This document shows positions 53,058 to 61,438 of a stretch of DNA of 64,000 nucleotides, piece by piece. Location: the NCBI RefSeq assembly GCF_002252475.1, contig NZ_NNRK01000017.1, positions 1 through 64,000 of the forward strand. Direction: 5' to 3'. Position numbers and translations under genes: made by a program. Positions within the stretch are counted from its first letter, which is position 1. Every line of letters begins with the position of its first letter. A model generated the notes under the pieces. That model was not told where the DNA came from and made no database searches. It was given only the letters and a program-made list of their open reading frames with translations. This stretch comes from Brucella rhizosphaerae (GTDB lineage Bacteria > Pseudomonadota > Alphaproteobacteria > Rhizobiales > Rhizobiaceae).

Positions 53058-54044
53058 TTAAAGCACTGCGAGACTGACTACCCAGGCGATCAGAACAGAA
53101 AGCGGGCCCATGATCTGACGGCTGATCAGAACTGCTGGGACACCAATTTCGATTGTCTTGGGTTTAGCTTCTCCAAGCGCCAGACCAACCGGCACAAAGT
53201 CGCAACCGACCTGTGTGTTGTAGGCAAATAGCGCGGGCAGAGCCATGGCCGGAGCAATGGTTCCGTTTGCGATCTGCGGTCCGATAATTGCCACACCAAC
53301 AACCTGTGCGATGACCGCACCCGGTCCCAAAATAGGTGACAGGAAGGGCAAACCACAAATTGCAGAAAGCACCAGCAGACCGACAATATTATTGGCAAGC
53401 GGTCCGAGTGGCTGGGCGAGAATGTCGCCGATACCTGTATAAAGGATCAGACCGATCAGCATTGTTACGAATGCCATGAACGGCAAGACGTTACGAATGA
53501 CCTGATCAATGGTGCGACGTCCGGCCTGGAAGAAGATACCCACCACACGGCCCATGACGCGGCCGATGTTGCTGATAAATCCTACAAGTCCACCTTCGCT
53601 TGGTAGTTCCACCGGCGCGGGCGCTTCTTCCTCAACGGATGCAGCAGCTGGGGCTGCTGCGGCTGAACCGTCAGCAAGAATAATATTTTCGGGCTTCACG
53701 CCAGAAACGTAAATATCTTCAGTGATAAATTGCGCCAGCGGCCCGGATTGTCCAACCGGCGTGATATTCACGGTTGGAATGCGCTTACGCGGATAGACAC
53801 CGCAACGCGCCGTTCCGCCGCAATCAACCACCACGACCGCCATTTCGCCTTCAATTGGCGGTGAGCGAAAGCCGTCAACGGCTTCTGCGCCAGTGAGTTC
53901 GGCGATCTGGCGCGCAAGCGGGTGAATGCCGCCGCCTGTAACGGACACAACTTTGCTGCGTTGCTCTGTCGGTTGAATGACAAGTGGGCCGCCCCAGCCA
54001 TTTGAGCCGCGGGAAATCTTAACCGCTTTATAGGTCTTTACCAT
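53058..54044 (-). CDS. srlE: PTS glucitol/sorbitol-type EIIB(C1) component
   Basis: 328 residues. The N-terminal EIIB domain carries the phosphoryl-Cys75 in VVVDCGGTARCGVYP; an Ala/Glu/Pro-rich linker (about 125-150) leads to a membrane domain with about five helices (FMAFVTMLIGLILYTGIGDI, and GCDFVPVGLALGEAKP). This is the SrlE/GutE layout. Together with EIIC2 (SrlA-like) it forms the permease. The substrate may be a polyol other than glucitol. Confidence 0.9.
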   Translation of the reverse strand: MVKTYKAVKISRGSNGWGGPLVIQPTEQRSKVVSVTGGGIHPLARQIAELTGAEAVDGFRSPPIEGEMAVVVVDCGGTARCGVYPRKRIPTVNITPVGQSGPLAQFITEDIYVSGVKPENIILADGSAAAAPAAASVEEEAPAPVELPSEGGLVGFISNIGRVMGRVVGIFFQAGRRTIDQVIRNVLPFMAFVTMLIGLILYTGIGDILAQPLGPLANNIVGLLVLSAICGLPFLSPILGPGAVIAQVVGVAIIGPQIANGTIAPAMALPALFAYNTQVGCDFVPVGLALGEAKPKTIEIGVPAVLISRQIMGPLSVLIAWVVSLAVL

Positions 54045-54065
54045 GTCGTCCTCCTCAATTCCCTC

Positions 54066-54851
54066 TTAGAGCTCGATGCCCTGACGCCGCGCCATGATGG
54101 CGGTGATGCGTTCAGTGAGCATGCCTTTGAGAAGGATCACGACGAGACCCACGATTGCGTACCAGATTGCCACGTTGATATGGTATCCGATTGGTACTGC
54201 GCCCTTCTTTTCCAGTTCGAGAAGTGCGACGAGGATGCCACCCCAGACGAAATATTCGCCCGGATTGATATGCGGAAACAGACCCAATGGCGGATGCACA
54301 TAGGAAACCGCGGCATCATAGAAGGCGGGCTTGTATTTTTCATCCAGAAAAGACCCGAACGTATAAGCCATCGGGTTTGTCAGGAAGAAAACTGAGATAA
54401 CCGGCAGGACGGTATAACGGGTGAGGGCGATACGTCCTGCACTGCGTGCGATGCCATGTACGCGCTTTTCGCCAACCAGTTCGGTTACCGCATAAAAAGC
54501 AGTCATCAGAACGACGAGCGTCGGAATTATGCCTGTTACGAACCCGGCAAAAACTTCACCGCCCTTTTGGAAGACACCAATAAAGTGTTTGCCGATCGAG
54601 GCGAGCCAGCCAAGCTGCTCTTCCTGCTGGACGTTCTGAAGGCGTTCCTTGAACTGGTCGACGGTAATCCCGCTGCTGTCGGCATCGGCAGGTGCGGTCG
54701 TGGTCGCCTGGGCCAGCTGCAGAAGATCATTTCCTGCGTGGTTGGCTGCATGGTTGCCATGCAGCGCAGCGTCAGAAATCATGCTGCCGGCCATGTGTAT
54801 GGATTGCATTGTTGCGTCGGCATGTTGTGCCAACATCGTCATTATCGACAT
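54066..54851 (-). CDS. srlA: PTS glucitol/sorbitol-type EIIC2 component with a long N-terminal extension
   Basis: 261 residues from ATG 54851 (GAGGAGG upstream). Residues ~80-261 match EIIC-GUT: FIGVFQKGGEVFAGFVTGI, LTRYTVLPVISVFFLTNPMA, PGEYFVWGGILVALLE. E. coli SrlA has about 187 residues; the extra ~75 here are His/Ala-rich (LHGNHAANHAGNDL) and end in a possible coiled segment (QFKERLQNVQQEEQL). The extension is unusual; it could bind metal or alter contact with EIIB. Confidence 0.86.
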   Translation of the reverse strand: MSIMTMLAQHADATMQSIHMAGSMISDAALHGNHAANHAGNDLLQLAQATTTAPADADSSGITVDQFKERLQNVQQEEQLGWLASIGKHFIGVFQKGGEVFAGFVTGIIPTLVVLMTAFYAVTELVGEKRVHGIARSAGRIALTRYTVLPVISVFFLTNPMAYTFGSFLDEKYKPAFYDAAVSYVHPPLGLFPHINPGEYFVWGGILVALLELEKKGAVPIGYHINVAIWYAIVGLVVILLKGMLTERITAIMARRQGIEL

Positions 54852-54888
54852 TGTTCCTCCTCGATTGCTTGTTTCAGGCAAGCAACTC

Positions 54889-55320
54889 CTATGCTCCCAC
54901 TGCCTTCAGACCTTCGAGTTCGAGCCCATCGGACTGACCTCTTATACGGCCGATCTGTTCCATCGCCTGTGTGGCAGCAGCCACCACATCAGGCGTGCCT
55001 TCTACGATTGTGGGATTGTCCTGCAATTCGCTCAGGCGCATTCCCTCAAAGCCTTCGCGGCGGGTAAATTTGGCGAAAACTGTCCGTCCACTCATTTGCA
55101 GGAAGCGTCGCACCACCAAATCGCGGTCTACGACGAGCAACACAATGACACCTCTGCCGAAACGTCCCCGCACGTGGCCTGCGCCGACAAAGCCGTCAGA
55201 ATATTTCGAGGTGATGCCTTTCATTACATCGGAATAGTGGCGCATCTGGATCCAGACCCCCAGAGACTGAAAGCCCCAAAGCAAGGCGAGCGCCAGCAAA
55301 GCCCATTGCCAGATTGCCAT
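54889..55320 (-). CDS. gutM: GutM-family protein (glucitol operon activator-like)
   Basis: 143 residues with one N-terminal membrane helix (WQWALLALALLWGFQSLGVWI) and a soluble part typical of GutM (GFVGAGHVRGRFGRGVIVLLVVD). In E. coli GutM is named an activator of the glucitol operon, but its membrane helix makes an indirect role more likely. First gene of the glucitol-type operon here; GGAGGAG precedes the ATG. Confidence 0.85.
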   Translation of the reverse strand: MAIWQWALLALALLWGFQSLGVWIQMRHYSDVMKGITSKYSDGFVGAGHVRGRFGRGVIVLLVVDRDLVVRRFLQMSGRTVFAKFTRREGFEGMRLSELQDNPTIVEGTPDVVAAATQAMEQIGRIRGQSDGLELEGLKAVGA

Positions 55321-55382
55321 TTTTATTCTCCTCCCACGAAGGACGGACCGGATATTTTCCAGGTTCGTCTTTCATCAATTAG

Positions 55383-55398
55383 AGAACATTTGTCTTCT
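55383..55398 (-). promoter_or_regulatory. Shared operator C, glucitol-type PTS promoter
   Basis: On the minus strand it reads AGAAGACAAATGTTCT, with TTGACA a few bases upstream as a likely -35 element and CTAATT as a weak -10. It differs by one base from operator A and shares the core ACAAATGTTC with operators A and B. Confidence 0.75.
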
Positions 55399-55503
55399 GG
55401 AATGTCAATATGTATAATTTTCTCGATAAATGAGAGTGAATGACACCTGACTTTTGAATCGGTTTCGCATAATGTCATTCGCAAACGGGAGGTTGCTCGC
55501 AAC

Positions 55504-56139
55504 ATGGACTTGCTACTCAGAGAACAAATGGCATCGATGCCTGATTTGCGTCATAGGTTGCGCCAGCTGCGTTGGTTCAGGGCAACATTCCGTAAACATG
55601 CGAGCTTGCTGCATGAGCTTTATGGCGTTGAATACGAGATCGACGAAAAGCAGCTTACCGAAGCCTTTCTTAACTGGGTGGAACTGGTCGATCAGAACAA
55701 GCGCTTCGCCAAAGTGGACCGCAAGGATTTCATCACTTTCGCTGCGGGTCTGGTGTTGCGAGAGCTGATCCGTTTATCGCCCGCTAAGGTCGTTTCACCG
55801 CCCAAACACGCGACGGGAGATTCTGCTCGTCTTTACGAAATTGTCCTTTTCTGGCCCGAGGGTTTTCTCTACACAAACTACTGTATCTGCGCGATTGCTG
55901 CTGTGCAGGAGCAGGAGTTTGGGACCGTGCCCGATATTGACCAATGCGCTGATGAGTTGCGGACATGGTGGTCTTACAAGGAAAATGTCTCAGAAATGCC
56001 GGGCTATGCAATTGCATTTCTGGATAAGTTCCTTGGCAGTGAACCGAACTGGGTTATGCCGGATCTGGCTTCAGCGCGCGCGGCCGTAAAGCGTGCGCTC
56101 GGTGAGAATAATCCCGTTACAAAAATACAAAGCACGTAG
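55504..56139 (+). CDS. Uncharacterised protein divergent from the glucitol-type PTS operon
   Basis: 211 residues; GGGAGG lies about 10 nt before the ATG. Mainly helical and soluble, with HRLRQLRWFRATFRKHASLL near the N-terminus and FYxxNYCICAIAAVQEQEF-like hydrophobic centre (YTNYCICAIAAVQEQEF). No known domain is recognised. It shares the divergent promoter region holding operator C, so it may belong to the same regulon. Confidence 0.6.
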   Translation: MDLLLREQMASMPDLRHRLRQLRWFRATFRKHASLLHELYGVEYEIDEKQLTEAFLNWVELVDQNKRFAKVDRKDFITFAAGLVLRELIRLSPAKVVSPPKHATGDSARLYEIVLFWPEGFLYTNYCICAIAAVQEQEFGTVPDIDQCADELRTWWSYKENVSEMPGYAIAFLDKFLGSEPNWVMPDLASARAAVKRALGENNPVTKIQST

Positions 56140-56349
56140 CCGTCAGTAGATTCAATTTAAAGTTCTGGGCTGTTTTCGCATCACGGCATGATCGTCGGTG
56201 CCTGTGCGTGGCTACGTTTTGTCCAGCGTATTCGCGATGATTGCGTGATGGTTTTGCGTATCAAATAAGCCACGATGAAAGTCAGAAAAGCTCTCGCAAA
56301 CAGAAACAAAGTGCGAATGCGATTTTGAAGCAGCAAGACACGCACATCG

Positions 56350-56394
56350 ATAATCTTACATTTTTCGATAGGCTGTCGACAAATGTAAGATTAT
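56350..56394. repeat. 14-bp perfect inverted repeat with 17-nt loop
   Basis: Arms ATAATCTTACATTT (56350-56363) and AAATGTAAGATTAT (56381-56394). The right side contains ACAAATGT (56379-56386), the core shared by the SorC-type operator candidates of this window. It has no T-run, so it is more likely a protein-binding site or a mobile remnant than a terminator. Confidence 0.7.
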
Positions 56395-56520
56395 TGATTA
56401 TCACTGAAGGTGAGCTTTGGAGGAAGGCGTTGTCGGATCGGAGTGGATAATCCAGAAACGCTGTAAATCCGGGCTTTTGACAGGCATTAAACAAAAGTGT
56501 TGACAAGCGACAACATAGGC

Positions 56521-56536
56521 TGACAAATGTCAGTAT
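56521..56536 (+). promoter_or_regulatory. Candidate SorC operator before the sugar ABC operon
   Basis: TGACAAATGTCAGTAT, with the dyad TGACA-aa-TGTCA. A 15 of 16 match, TGACTAATGTCAGTAT, lies in front of the class II aldolase gene at 63588-63603. Both are in the same orientation as the gene they precede. Confidence 0.72.
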
Positions 56537-56624
56537 GAGGTGGCATAGTTCAATTGGGCCAAATGTCCGATGGATTGCCGGTTCAATTAAGAGGTGGGAG
56601 CCTCTGATATCGGGAGGAGATGAC

Positions 56625-57611
56625 GTGTCATCGTATGGCGTGGATAGGCAGACTGTTTTTCTGCTTTTGATCAATGGCGCAGTGCTGACTGCTGGTGCGG
56701 TTTTTGCCGGTGCCAATTTTATGGACAGCTATAATCTGCAGTCTATGGCCGCTCAGGTCCCGGAACTTGGTTTGCTGGCGCTCGGCGTTATGCTTGCCAT
56801 GATTTCCGGAAATGGCGGTATTGATCTTTCCGGTATTGCGCTTGCCAATCTCGCAGGAATTGTCGCGTTCCTTGTGGCTCGCAACCTCATTCCCGTTGCT
56901 GACGCACCGCTTTTGTTCTCATGGACATTTGCTGGACTGGCGCTCGCTGTGGGCCTTGTGGGAGGGTTGATCAACGGCATCATGATCGCCTACGCGCGGT
57001 TGACGCCATTGATCGCGACACTTGGTACGCAGCTGGTTTTTACCGGCGTCGCAGTGTTCCTGACCAATGGCTCAGCAATCAGTCTTGGCTATATCGAACC
57101 ACTGGATAATTTCGGCAATATGCCAATTCTGAGCATTCCGATGTGTTTCGCACTGTTTCTTGCGATCGCTGCCTTGCTGGCCTTTGTGCTGAAATACACG
57201 CCCTTTGGTGTGAAGCTTATGCTGATGGGCAGCAATTCTAAAGCGGCCCGTTATGGTGGCATCAACGAAAAGCGCATGTTGCTTATCACCTATACGATTT
57301 GCGGCATGCTGGCGTCGGTCGCAGGCATTATCATTGCAGCTCGCAATTCTTCGGTGAAGTGGGATTACGGCGGCTCTTATGTACTGATCGCCATTCTTAT
57401 CGCAGTGCTTGGCGGCGTTAAGCCGGAAGGTGGATACGGTAAGGTTTTGTGCGTGCTGCTTGCCGCAACAGCCCTGCAGATTCTCTCGAGCCTGTTCAAT
57501 TTCATGAATATTTCCAACTTCTTCCGCGATCTGGCCTGGGGTGTGTTGCTTCTGGTGCTGCTGGCATCAGCGCGGGTGCACTTAGGCTACTGGTTACGGC
57601 TGAGGCGATGA
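56625..57611 (+). CDS. Ribose-type sugar ABC transporter permease 1
   Basis: 328 residues from GTG 56625 with GGGAGGAG 6 nt upstream; an ATG at 56535 overlaps the operator and is rejected. Eight to ten helices of the RbsC/LsrC class: PELGLLALGVMLAMISGNGGIDLS near the N-terminus, TPLIATLGTQLVFTGVAVFL, and the coupling region SNSKAARYGGINEKRMLL. It partners the second permease encoded at 60407-61438, so the channel is a heterodimer as in Lsr/autoinducer-2 or rhamnose importers. Confidence 0.88.
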   Translation: MSSYGVDRQTVFLLLINGAVLTAGAVFAGANFMDSYNLQSMAAQVPELGLLALGVMLAMISGNGGIDLSGIALANLAGIVAFLVARNLIPVADAPLLFSWTFAGLALAVGLVGGLINGIMIAYARLTPLIATLGTQLVFTGVAVFLTNGSAISLGYIEPLDNFGNMPILSIPMCFALFLAIAALLAFVLKYTPFGVKLMLMGSNSKAARYGGINEKRMLLITYTICGMLASVAGIIIAARNSSVKWDYGGSYVLIAILIAVLGGVKPEGGYGKVLCVLLAATALQILSSLFNFMNISNFFRDLAWGVLLLVLLASARVHLGYWLRLRR

Positions 57612-57700
57612 CCAATTCCCTGAAGGCCCAGCGGGGAGGAAACTTGCAGGCCTTCAGGAATGAACCCAACAATAAGCATCATTATAATCGGAGGAGAAAC

Positions 57701-58699
57701 ATGCGTATTATTTCCAAACTGGCTGCCTGCACAGTGCTCGCAGGTGTTGCAATGGGTGGTGTTGCCGTTGCTCAGGACAAACCAACCATCACGACGGTTG
57801 TAAAAGTTACCGGTGAAAACTGGTTCACCCGCATGAATGAGGGCGTCGAGGCCTTTGGCAAAGACAATCCCGATGTAAACGCTAGCCAGGTCGGACCAGC
57901 TAAGGCAGATGCTGCGCAGCAGGCCCGCATTCTTGAAGACCTTGTTGCAAAGAACGTGTCTGCCATTGCAGTTGTGCCGATGGACCCATCAGCGCTTGAA
58001 GGCGTGCTTCGTCGCGCTGCTCAGCGCGGTATCAAGGTTATCGCGCACGAAGGCGACAGCCTGACCAACGTCGATGTTGATATTGAAGCCTTCGACAACA
58101 AGGCCTTCGGTACACGCATCAACGAAGCACTTGCAAACTGCATGGGCAAGTCCGGTAAGTGGACGTCCTTCGTGGGTTCGCTCGGCAGCCTGACGCATAA
58201 CCAGTGGGTTGATGCGGGCGCCGCGAATGCAAAGCAGTATCCAGATATGGAACTGGTTGCAGAGAAGAATGAATCCTTTAACGACGCCAACAAGGCCTAT
58301 GAAAAGGCTAAGGAAATCCTGCGTAAATATCCGGACATCAAGGGCTTTCAGGGCTCGTCCGCTATTGACGTGATTGGCATTGGGCGCGCGGTTGAAGAAG
58401 CAGGCCTTCAGGATAAGACCTGCGTTTATGGTCTTGGTCTGCCAAAGGATACCGGCCCATATCTCGAAACCGGCGCTGTTGATCAGATTTTCTTCTGGGA
58501 TCCAAAAGACGCTGGCTATGTCATGAACAAGGTCGCTGATCTGGTTCTCAAGGGTGAGGAAATCAAGGACGGTATGGACCTTGGCGTTCCCGGCTATGAG
58601 AAGATGACCGTGATCAAGGGACCAGGCAAGGGCGTGATCATGCAGGGTCAGGCCTGGGTGGACGTAGACAAGTCGAACTACAAGAACTTCCCGTTCTAA
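57701..58699 (+). CDS. Ribose-type sugar-binding periplasmic protein
   Basis: 332 residues from the ATG with GGAGGAG upstream; a signal peptide ends near AVAQ (about residue 23). Peripla_BP_4 (LsrB/RbsB-like) fold: TTVVKVTGENWFTRMNEGVEAF, KNVSAIAVVPMDP, FVGSLGSLTHNQWVDAG, and a binding-site aspartate or tryptophan near FFWDPKDAG. LsrB-type proteins bind autoinducer-2 or pentose-like sugars; the ligand here is unknown. A strong hairpin follows the gene. Confidence 0.88.
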   Translation: MRIISKLAACTVLAGVAMGGVAVAQDKPTITTVVKVTGENWFTRMNEGVEAFGKDNPDVNASQVGPAKADAAQQARILEDLVAKNVSAIAVVPMDPSALEGVLRRAAQRGIKVIAHEGDSLTNVDVDIEAFDNKAFGTRINEALANCMGKSGKWTSFVGSLGSLTHNQWVDAGAANAKQYPDMELVAEKNESFNDANKAYEKAKEILRKYPDIKGFQGSSAIDVIGIGRAVEEAGLQDKTCVYGLGLPKDTGPYLETGAVDQIFFWDPKDAGYVMNKVADLVLKGEEIKDGMDLGVPGYEKMTVIKGPGKGVIMQGQAWVDVDKSNYKNFPF

Positions 58700-58725
58700 G
58701 AAGTACTCCGCCTGTCTGATAATAT

Positions 58726-58758
58726 TTCGGGGCTGCCTTGCACCACAGCAGCCCCGAA
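58726..58758 (+). other. Hairpin after the sugar-binding protein gene
   Basis: A perfect 11-bp stem TTCGGGGCTGC / GCAGCCCCGAA with an 11-nt loop and no T-run, placed between binding-protein and ATPase genes. It probably protects the upstream message or causes partial termination. Confidence 0.65.
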
Positions 58759-58841
58759 ACTGCGGTATCGCACCCAACCAGTTTGCGCGCCTTGAACCAA
58801 CGCACGGCGCACCAAGTGTCTGAGAGTTTCAGGAATTTTCC

Positions 58842-60410
58842 ATGCACGCTACAGATTCAACACCTGCATCTCCGCCGCCCTTTCTTGAAATTCGAAACGT
58901 CAGGAAGTCGTTTGGTGGGGTCAAGGCGCTTAAAGAAGTCAGCCTTGTTATCGAAGCGGGCCAAATCTATCACCTGATGGGTGAGAACGGCTGTGGCAAG
59001 AGCACGTTGATCAAAATCCTTTCTGGCGCACAGCCTGCCGATGAGGGGCAGATTCTCATTGATGGTCAGCCAACAGGCGCCCTTGCTGGCGACATTGGTG
59101 CTATCGGTTCCTTGCGTGCAGGGATTGAGACTGTCTATCAGGATCTGTCATTGCTGCCGAACCTTTCTGTTGCCGAAAATGTCGCGTTCACTGAACAACT
59201 TGTTGAAGCATCGGGCAAGCTCGCGCGCAGGCTCAATGTTTCGGCTCTGCATGAAACGGCGAGGCGCGCTTTGGCCGAGGTTCATCTGCCAACTGATGCT
59301 GCCTTTCTGAAACGCAGAACCGATACATTACCACTTGCAACGCGCCAGCTTATTGCGATTGCCCGTGCGGTTGCGTCCGAAGCACGGCTCGTCATCATGG
59401 ATGAGCCAACCACCTCGTTGACACGACAGGAAGTCGTCAATCTTTTGCGGGTTGTTGAAGGGTTGCTGAACAAAGGTGTCGCCGTTCTTTTTGTGACGCA
59501 CAAACTTGATGAATGCAAATCGCTTGGTGGCCGTGCGATTATCATGCGTGATGGTTTGAAAGTCGCAGAGCTTGATGTTGCTACCCACACCAAAGCTGAA
59601 TTCAGCCACTGGATGACAGGTCGTGAAATCAGTGAAACCCGGTATCGTACTGATCCGAAACTCGGCGAGGTGATGCTTGATGTTGATCAGCTGAGTGACG
59701 GGCAGAACTTTGAATCGGTGTCGCTATCCCTGAAGAAGGGCGAGATATTGGGCATCACCGGGTTGCTTGACTCAGGCCGCAATGAACTGGCGCTCGCGCT
59801 TGCCGGCGTTGTGCCTGCAAAGGCTGGCACAATCAGCTTGAACGGCAAGGCAATCGCACCGCAATCGGCAGCCGATGCAATCCGCTATGGCATTGGTTAT
59901 GTTCCCGAAGACCGTCTTACAGAAGGGCTTTTTCTGGAAAAGCCTATTCAGGACAATATTACGTTGCCAATTCTTGATCGTTTGCGCAATGCGCTGGGCA
60001 TGATCAGTGGCAGACGTGCCAGAAAAGTTGCGGAAGACAGCGTTGCCGATCTGCAGATTGTTGCACCTGATGTATCGATCCCCGTTCAATCATTATCAGG
60101 CGGCAATCAGCAGCGTGTTCTGATCGGTCGCTGGCTGACGATCAACCCGCAGCTGCTCATCCTGCACGGACCGACTGTCGGCGTCGATGTTGGTTCGAAA
60201 GATACAATTTTCCGCATCATCCAGCGTCTGGCTGACGATGGAATGGGCGTTATCATTATCAGTGACGACCTGCCTGAACTCTTGCAGAACTGCGATCGCA
60301 TTCTCGTTATGCGACAGGGCCGTATCGTTGCAGCACACAATGCCGATGGACTGACTGAAGACGCGATCTACGCATCGATGGCCAGCATTACGAAGGAGAT
60401 CGCGCAATGA
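58842..60410 (+). CDS. Sugar ABC transporter double ATPase (RbsA-like)
   Basis: 522 residues with two ABC domains. The N-terminal one is canonical: Walker A GENGCGKST, IETVYQDLSLLPNLSV, Walker B LVIMDEPTTSL. The C-terminal one has a degenerate Walker A (GLLDSGRNELA), as usual for RbsA, but a good signature LSGGNQQRVLIGRWL. It overlaps the next permease gene by 4 bases (ATGA). Confidence 0.9.
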   Translation: MHATDSTPASPPPFLEIRNVRKSFGGVKALKEVSLVIEAGQIYHLMGENGCGKSTLIKILSGAQPADEGQILIDGQPTGALAGDIGAIGSLRAGIETVYQDLSLLPNLSVAENVAFTEQLVEASGKLARRLNVSALHETARRALAEVHLPTDAAFLKRRTDTLPLATRQLIAIARAVASEARLVIMDEPTTSLTRQEVVNLLRVVEGLLNKGVAVLFVTHKLDECKSLGGRAIIMRDGLKVAELDVATHTKAEFSHWMTGREISETRYRTDPKLGEVMLDVDQLSDGQNFESVSLSLKKGEILGITGLLDSGRNELALALAGVVPAKAGTISLNGKAIAPQSAADAIRYGIGYVPEDRLTEGLFLEKPIQDNITLPILDRLRNALGMISGRRARKVAEDSVADLQIVAPDVSIPVQSLSGGNQQRVLIGRWLTINPQLLILHGPTVGVDVGSKDTIFRIIQRLADDGMGVIIISDDLPELLQNCDRILVMRQGRIVAAHNADGLTEDAIYASMASITKEIAQ

Positions 60411-61438
60411 CCGACATAGTATCGGCAGAAAAGACCAGCGCGAAAGACCGTGGCATTCTGCTGCGTCTTTGGGACCTGATGGGTGCCAGACCTGAACTGT
60501 TCACGCTTTTGCTGACAGTCATTACCTGTTTTGTGGTGATCGCGGCTAATCCCGACTTCCTGCAGATGAGCAATCTGGTGGACATCCTTCGCGCATCTGT
60601 CGTGCGTGGTCTGTTTGCCATGGGTGTGCTTGTCGTGCTGGCGTCGGGTGGTATCGATGTTTCGTTTACGGCGATTGCAGCTTTCGTCATGTATGCGCTG
60701 ACGATGCTGGTGACGAACCTGTTCCCGGAAATGCCAATGGCACTCATTCTGGTGTTGGCAGCTTTGGGTGGCGCGTGCTTTGGCGCTCTGAATGGCTTTC
60801 TCGTGCAGAAACTGCAGGCACCATCGCTGATCGTCACGATTGGCACGCAATATGTGATCCGAAGCTTCCTGCTGACCTTCGTTGGTACAGCACTATTCAT
60901 GAATATCCCGGCTGCGATGGATGCCTTCGGTAAGGCGTCATTGTTCACGCACCGCGCATCGAACGGTGTCGTTTCGGTTCTGCCTGCAACTGTTCTGGTA
61001 CTCGTGGTTGCAGCCTTCGTGACATGGTTCATCCTTGAGCGCACGTTGATGGGACGCGCGATTTTCGCAGTCGGTGGTAACCCATCGATTGCCGAGCGTC
61101 TCGGCATCAATCTCTTCCGTGTCCGTATTTTCGTCTTCGCTTATGCAGGATTGCTGGCTGGCATTGCAGGCGTCGTTCATGTCTCCAGCAACCGCCTTGC
61201 CAATCCCTTTGATCTGGCTGGGATGGAGCTCGAAATTATCGCCGCGGTTGTGCTCGGCGGAGCCCGTATCACGGGTGGCTCGGGTTCGGTTATCGGAACA
61301 TTGCTGGGTGTGCTGCTGATAACACTTGTGAGCAATGTACTGATCTTTGTGGGCATCCCGAGCACGCTGCAACTGGCGATCATTGGAGCTTTCATTCTGC
61401 TGGCCGGCACGATCTTCGCTTTGCGCGATAGAACCTGA
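60407..61438 (+). CDS. Ribose-type sugar ABC transporter permease 2
   Basis: 343 residues, about ten helices. RbsC/LsrD features: RGLFAMGVLVVLASGGIDVSF, PSLIVTIGTQYVIRSFL, the coupling loop GGNPSIAERLGINLFRVRIF and GGARITGGSGSVIGTLLGVL. The start lies in the ATGA overlap with the ATPase gene. It forms the channel with permease 1. Confidence 0.9.
   Translation: MTDIVSAEKTSAKDRGILLRLWDLMGARPELFTLLLTVITCFVVIAANPDFLQMSNLVDILRASVVRGLFAMGVLVVLASGGIDVSFTAIAAFVMYALTMLVTNLFPEMPMALILVLAALGGACFGALNGFLVQKLQAPSLIVTIGTQYVIRSFLLTFVGTALFMNIPAAMDAFGKASLFTHRASNGVVSVLPATVLVLVVAAFVTWFILERTLMGRAIFAVGGNPSIAERLGINLFRVRIFVFAYAGLLAGIAGVVHVSSNRLANPFDLAGMELEIIAAVVLGGARITGGSGSVIGTLLGVLLITLVSNVLIFVGIPSTLQLAIIGAFILLAGTIFALRDRT

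Larger units (their letters stand above)
56140..56624. other. Long regulatory region before the sugar ABC operon
   Basis: 485 bases without a convincing gene. It holds a 45-bp inverted repeat (56350-56394), a possible -35 TTGACA near 56500, the operator candidate at 56521-56536, and a GGGAGGAG ribosome-binding site at 56612. Nothing else could be supported. Confidence 0.6.

Noticed and set aside
41077-55320. Literal reading of the PTS genes as galactitol and glucitol uptake systems
   Set aside because: No galactitol- or glucitol-phosphate dehydrogenase or tagatose-phosphate aldolase is present; the family names are kept only as types.
60388-61110. 240-codon minus-strand frame opposite sugar permease 2
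   Set aside because: Ser/Thr/Arg-rich antisense translation of a membrane protein; no start context or family.
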